From Rhodohalobacter sp. 614A (GTDB lineage: Bacteria; Bacteroidota; Rhodothermia; Balneolales; Balneolaceae): DNA of 64,000 nt. The position numbers were made by a program, and so were the translations under genes. This document shows, one piece after another, positions 62,976 to 64,000 of the stretch. The notes under the pieces are model-generated. The model was given only the letters and a program-made list of their open reading frames with translations. It ran no database searches and was not told where the DNA came from. Within the stretch, counting starts at the first letter, position 1, and every line of letters begins with the position of its first letter. Location of the stretch: contig NZ_JAKEDS010000004.1 in NCBI RefSeq assembly GCF_021462415.1, positions 1 to 64,000 on the forward strand, written 5' to 3'.

Positions 62976-63416
62976 TTTGAACTGTCATTATTTTGGTTTG
63001 ATTGATTACCTGAAGATATGAAATGATTTAGTGAATGTTGATTCGGGAATGATGATTGACAAATGTTGAATAATGAGTGTTGAATTTTGAATGGTCATTG
63101 TGAGGAAGTTTTACGACCGCGTCAATCTACTGCTTGCGAACAAAATTGAATACTCTTAATGGGATTAAACTTTATCTAATTTCTTGCTTTGAGATTGCTT
63201 CGCGTTGTTCGCAATGACCACTGCTCGGTCCATTGCGAGGGAGTATTTATACGACCGCGGCAATCCCCAGACGGAGTCCATGACGACGCGGCAATATACG
63301 ATCTCTCGACACTATTGATTCGTAAAATAGCGGATTGAAGCGTTATCACGTTTTGCTGTGGGATTGCGTTACTTCGTTCGTAATGACATGAACCTCGGAT
63401 ACTCTCTTTGATTCTT
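62976..63416. repeat. Intergenic repeat cluster (GTCATTGCGAGG family)
   Basis: 441 bases without a gene. Two inverted-repeat pairs are visible: GGTCATTGTGAGGAAG (about 63093) with GTTCGCAATGACC (about 63208-63220), and CCATTGCGAGGGAG (about 63229) with TTCGTAATGACA (about 63378-63390), each with ACGACCGCG inside. Typical dispersed, non-coding repeats. Confidence 0.6.
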
Positions 63417-63839
63417 TTAAATAACTTCTTCAATACATGTTTTAGGGGAGACAATTTTAACCCTTTTATCTTTTGATTTAAAATCTCCTTGATTTCGGGT
63501 AACAAGGTAGTCGCAGTCATTTTCTAACGCACAATAATATTGCAAAGCATCTTCCAAATCCCGCCACCCGGCCTCAATTGCTTGTCTTACTACTTTATCA
63601 TCAATCGTTCCGATCTCAATATGAGAGCAAAGTAAGCGAAGCAGTTCTGTTGTTTTCTTTGCTCCCATGGAGGGTCTCATCACATAGAAAAGAGTGTCAA
63701 AGGACAGCCCGGAAATCATTAGGATGATTTTACCTTTTTCAGCCTCTTCAAAAATTCTCCCGGAATACTCTACGAATGGCTTTCGATCCATTAAAACATC
63801 CAGGCAAACATTCACGTCAGCTAATACCCTAATCGCCAT
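63417..63839 (-). CDS. PIN-domain ribonuclease toxin (VapC-like)
   Basis: 140 residues. PIN acidic residues are visible: Asp8 in VLADVNVCLDVL, Glu in the middle (TTELLRLL), and the Asp cluster DLEDALQYYC and NDCDYLVTRNQGDF. It probably cleaves RNA and is held by the overlapping antitoxin gene. Its ATG overlaps the end of that gene by 11 bases, the usual toxin-antitoxin layout. Confidence 0.88.
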   Translation of the reverse strand: MAIRVLADVNVCLDVLMDRKPFVEYSGRIFEEAEKGKIILMISGLSFDTLFYVMRPSMGAKKTTELLRLLCSHIEIGTIDDKVVRQAIEAGWRDLEDALQYYCALENDCDYLVTRNQGDFKSKDKRVKIVSPKTCIEEVI

Positions 63840-64000
63840 ACTTTTTCAGAATCTCTTTCTCTTTGATCTTTTTGATATCGTTCTCTTTTAGCTCATCAGA
63901 AATTGGAATACTGCCCAGCATTTTAGCAGTCCAGGAACCTTCCTTCGGCTTCCATTTTGTGTCTTCTGATGTTTTTTCTGCCAGATATTGCTCTACTATT
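63829..64000 (-). CDS. Antitoxin (DUF6364-like), C-terminal part, cut by window edge
   Basis: An open frame enters from beyond the right edge and ends at TAG (63829-63831), overlapping the toxin start. The visible ~56 residues (EQYLAEKTSEDTKWKPKEG ... IKEKEILKKYGD) fit the C-terminal tail of DUF6364-type antitoxins that pair with PIN toxins. The DNA-binding N-terminus is outside the window. Confidence 0.65.
   Translation of the reverse strand, partial: IVEQYLAEKTSEDTKWKPKEGSWTAKMLGSIPISDELKENDIKKIKEKEILKKYGD

Overview
The window is a chromosomal segment of moderate GC from a Gram-negative bacterium of the FCB group, most likely the Balneolota/Rhodothermota branch. This is inferred from gene content, not from a marker gene. 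Support includes a TonB-dependent receptor, a DUF2723 membrane glycosyltransferase-like protein, a GMC oxidoreductase with a gluconate-dehydrogenase subunit 3 partner, NIPSNAP, DUF1080 and DUF3127 proteins, two SNF-type transporters, a YbeY of the Bacteroidetes type (Asp as third metal ligand), few Shine-Dalgarno sequences, and a TTG-N21-TAnnTTTG promoter-like element.

Layout. 0-13.8 kb is core housekeeping: SpoU methyltransferase, metG overlapping a GH13 debranching enzyme by one base, an SNF symporter, efp-accB-accC-gcvH, guaA, a TPR/periplasmic-binding lipoprotein-like protein and mltG. 13.8-14.1 kb holds a probable small RNA on the plus strand with a strong terminator. 14.1-20 kb is a minus-strand envelope and signalling block (Omp85-type barrel, 7TM-DISM/SpoIIE phosphatase with a DUF4097 protein, HD/TM2/DUF2752). 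20-36 kb has a TonB receptor, csp, msrB, a PH-domain protein, a second SNF transporter, DUF2723, ybeY, a very small topoisomerase IA-like protein, DUF445, a cyclophilin and a class A PBP.

From 36.3 kb the window becomes accessory. It starts with an AT-rich lipoprotein metallopeptidase gene flanked by inverted repeats and an attC-like fold, resembling a lone integron cassette. Next come a GMC dehydrogenase pair and an arsenic cluster (arsR-arsM-arsC-acr3 with a convergent aquaglyceroporin). A region of small genes and dispersed intergenic repeats follows. At 49.9-50.75 kb an intact tRNA-Ser(CGA) is preceded by two tandem 356-bp units. Each unit consists of the 5' part of the same tRNA, a 22-nt palindromic micro-insertion in the anticodon loop and a GIY-YIG nuclease ORF. 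From 51.9 to 58.1 kb lies a defence-type island: HNH nuclease, Vsr, 5-methylcytosine methyltransferase, a UvrD helicase with a C-terminal iron-sulphur nuclease, and a second HNH protein. The last 6 kb hold a PagL-like enzyme, a decayed GxxExxY gene, a quinone-oxidoreductase-like protein, TrpB2, a DUF3127 protein and a PIN-domain toxin with a partial antitoxin gene.

The most distinctive signals are the tRNA-Ser/GIY-YIG array, the 22-nt palindromic element (present in at least three near-identical copies, with one compensatory base-pair swap and precise insertion into other repeats), the integron-like cassette, the compact type IA topoisomerase, and the unassigned small RNA.
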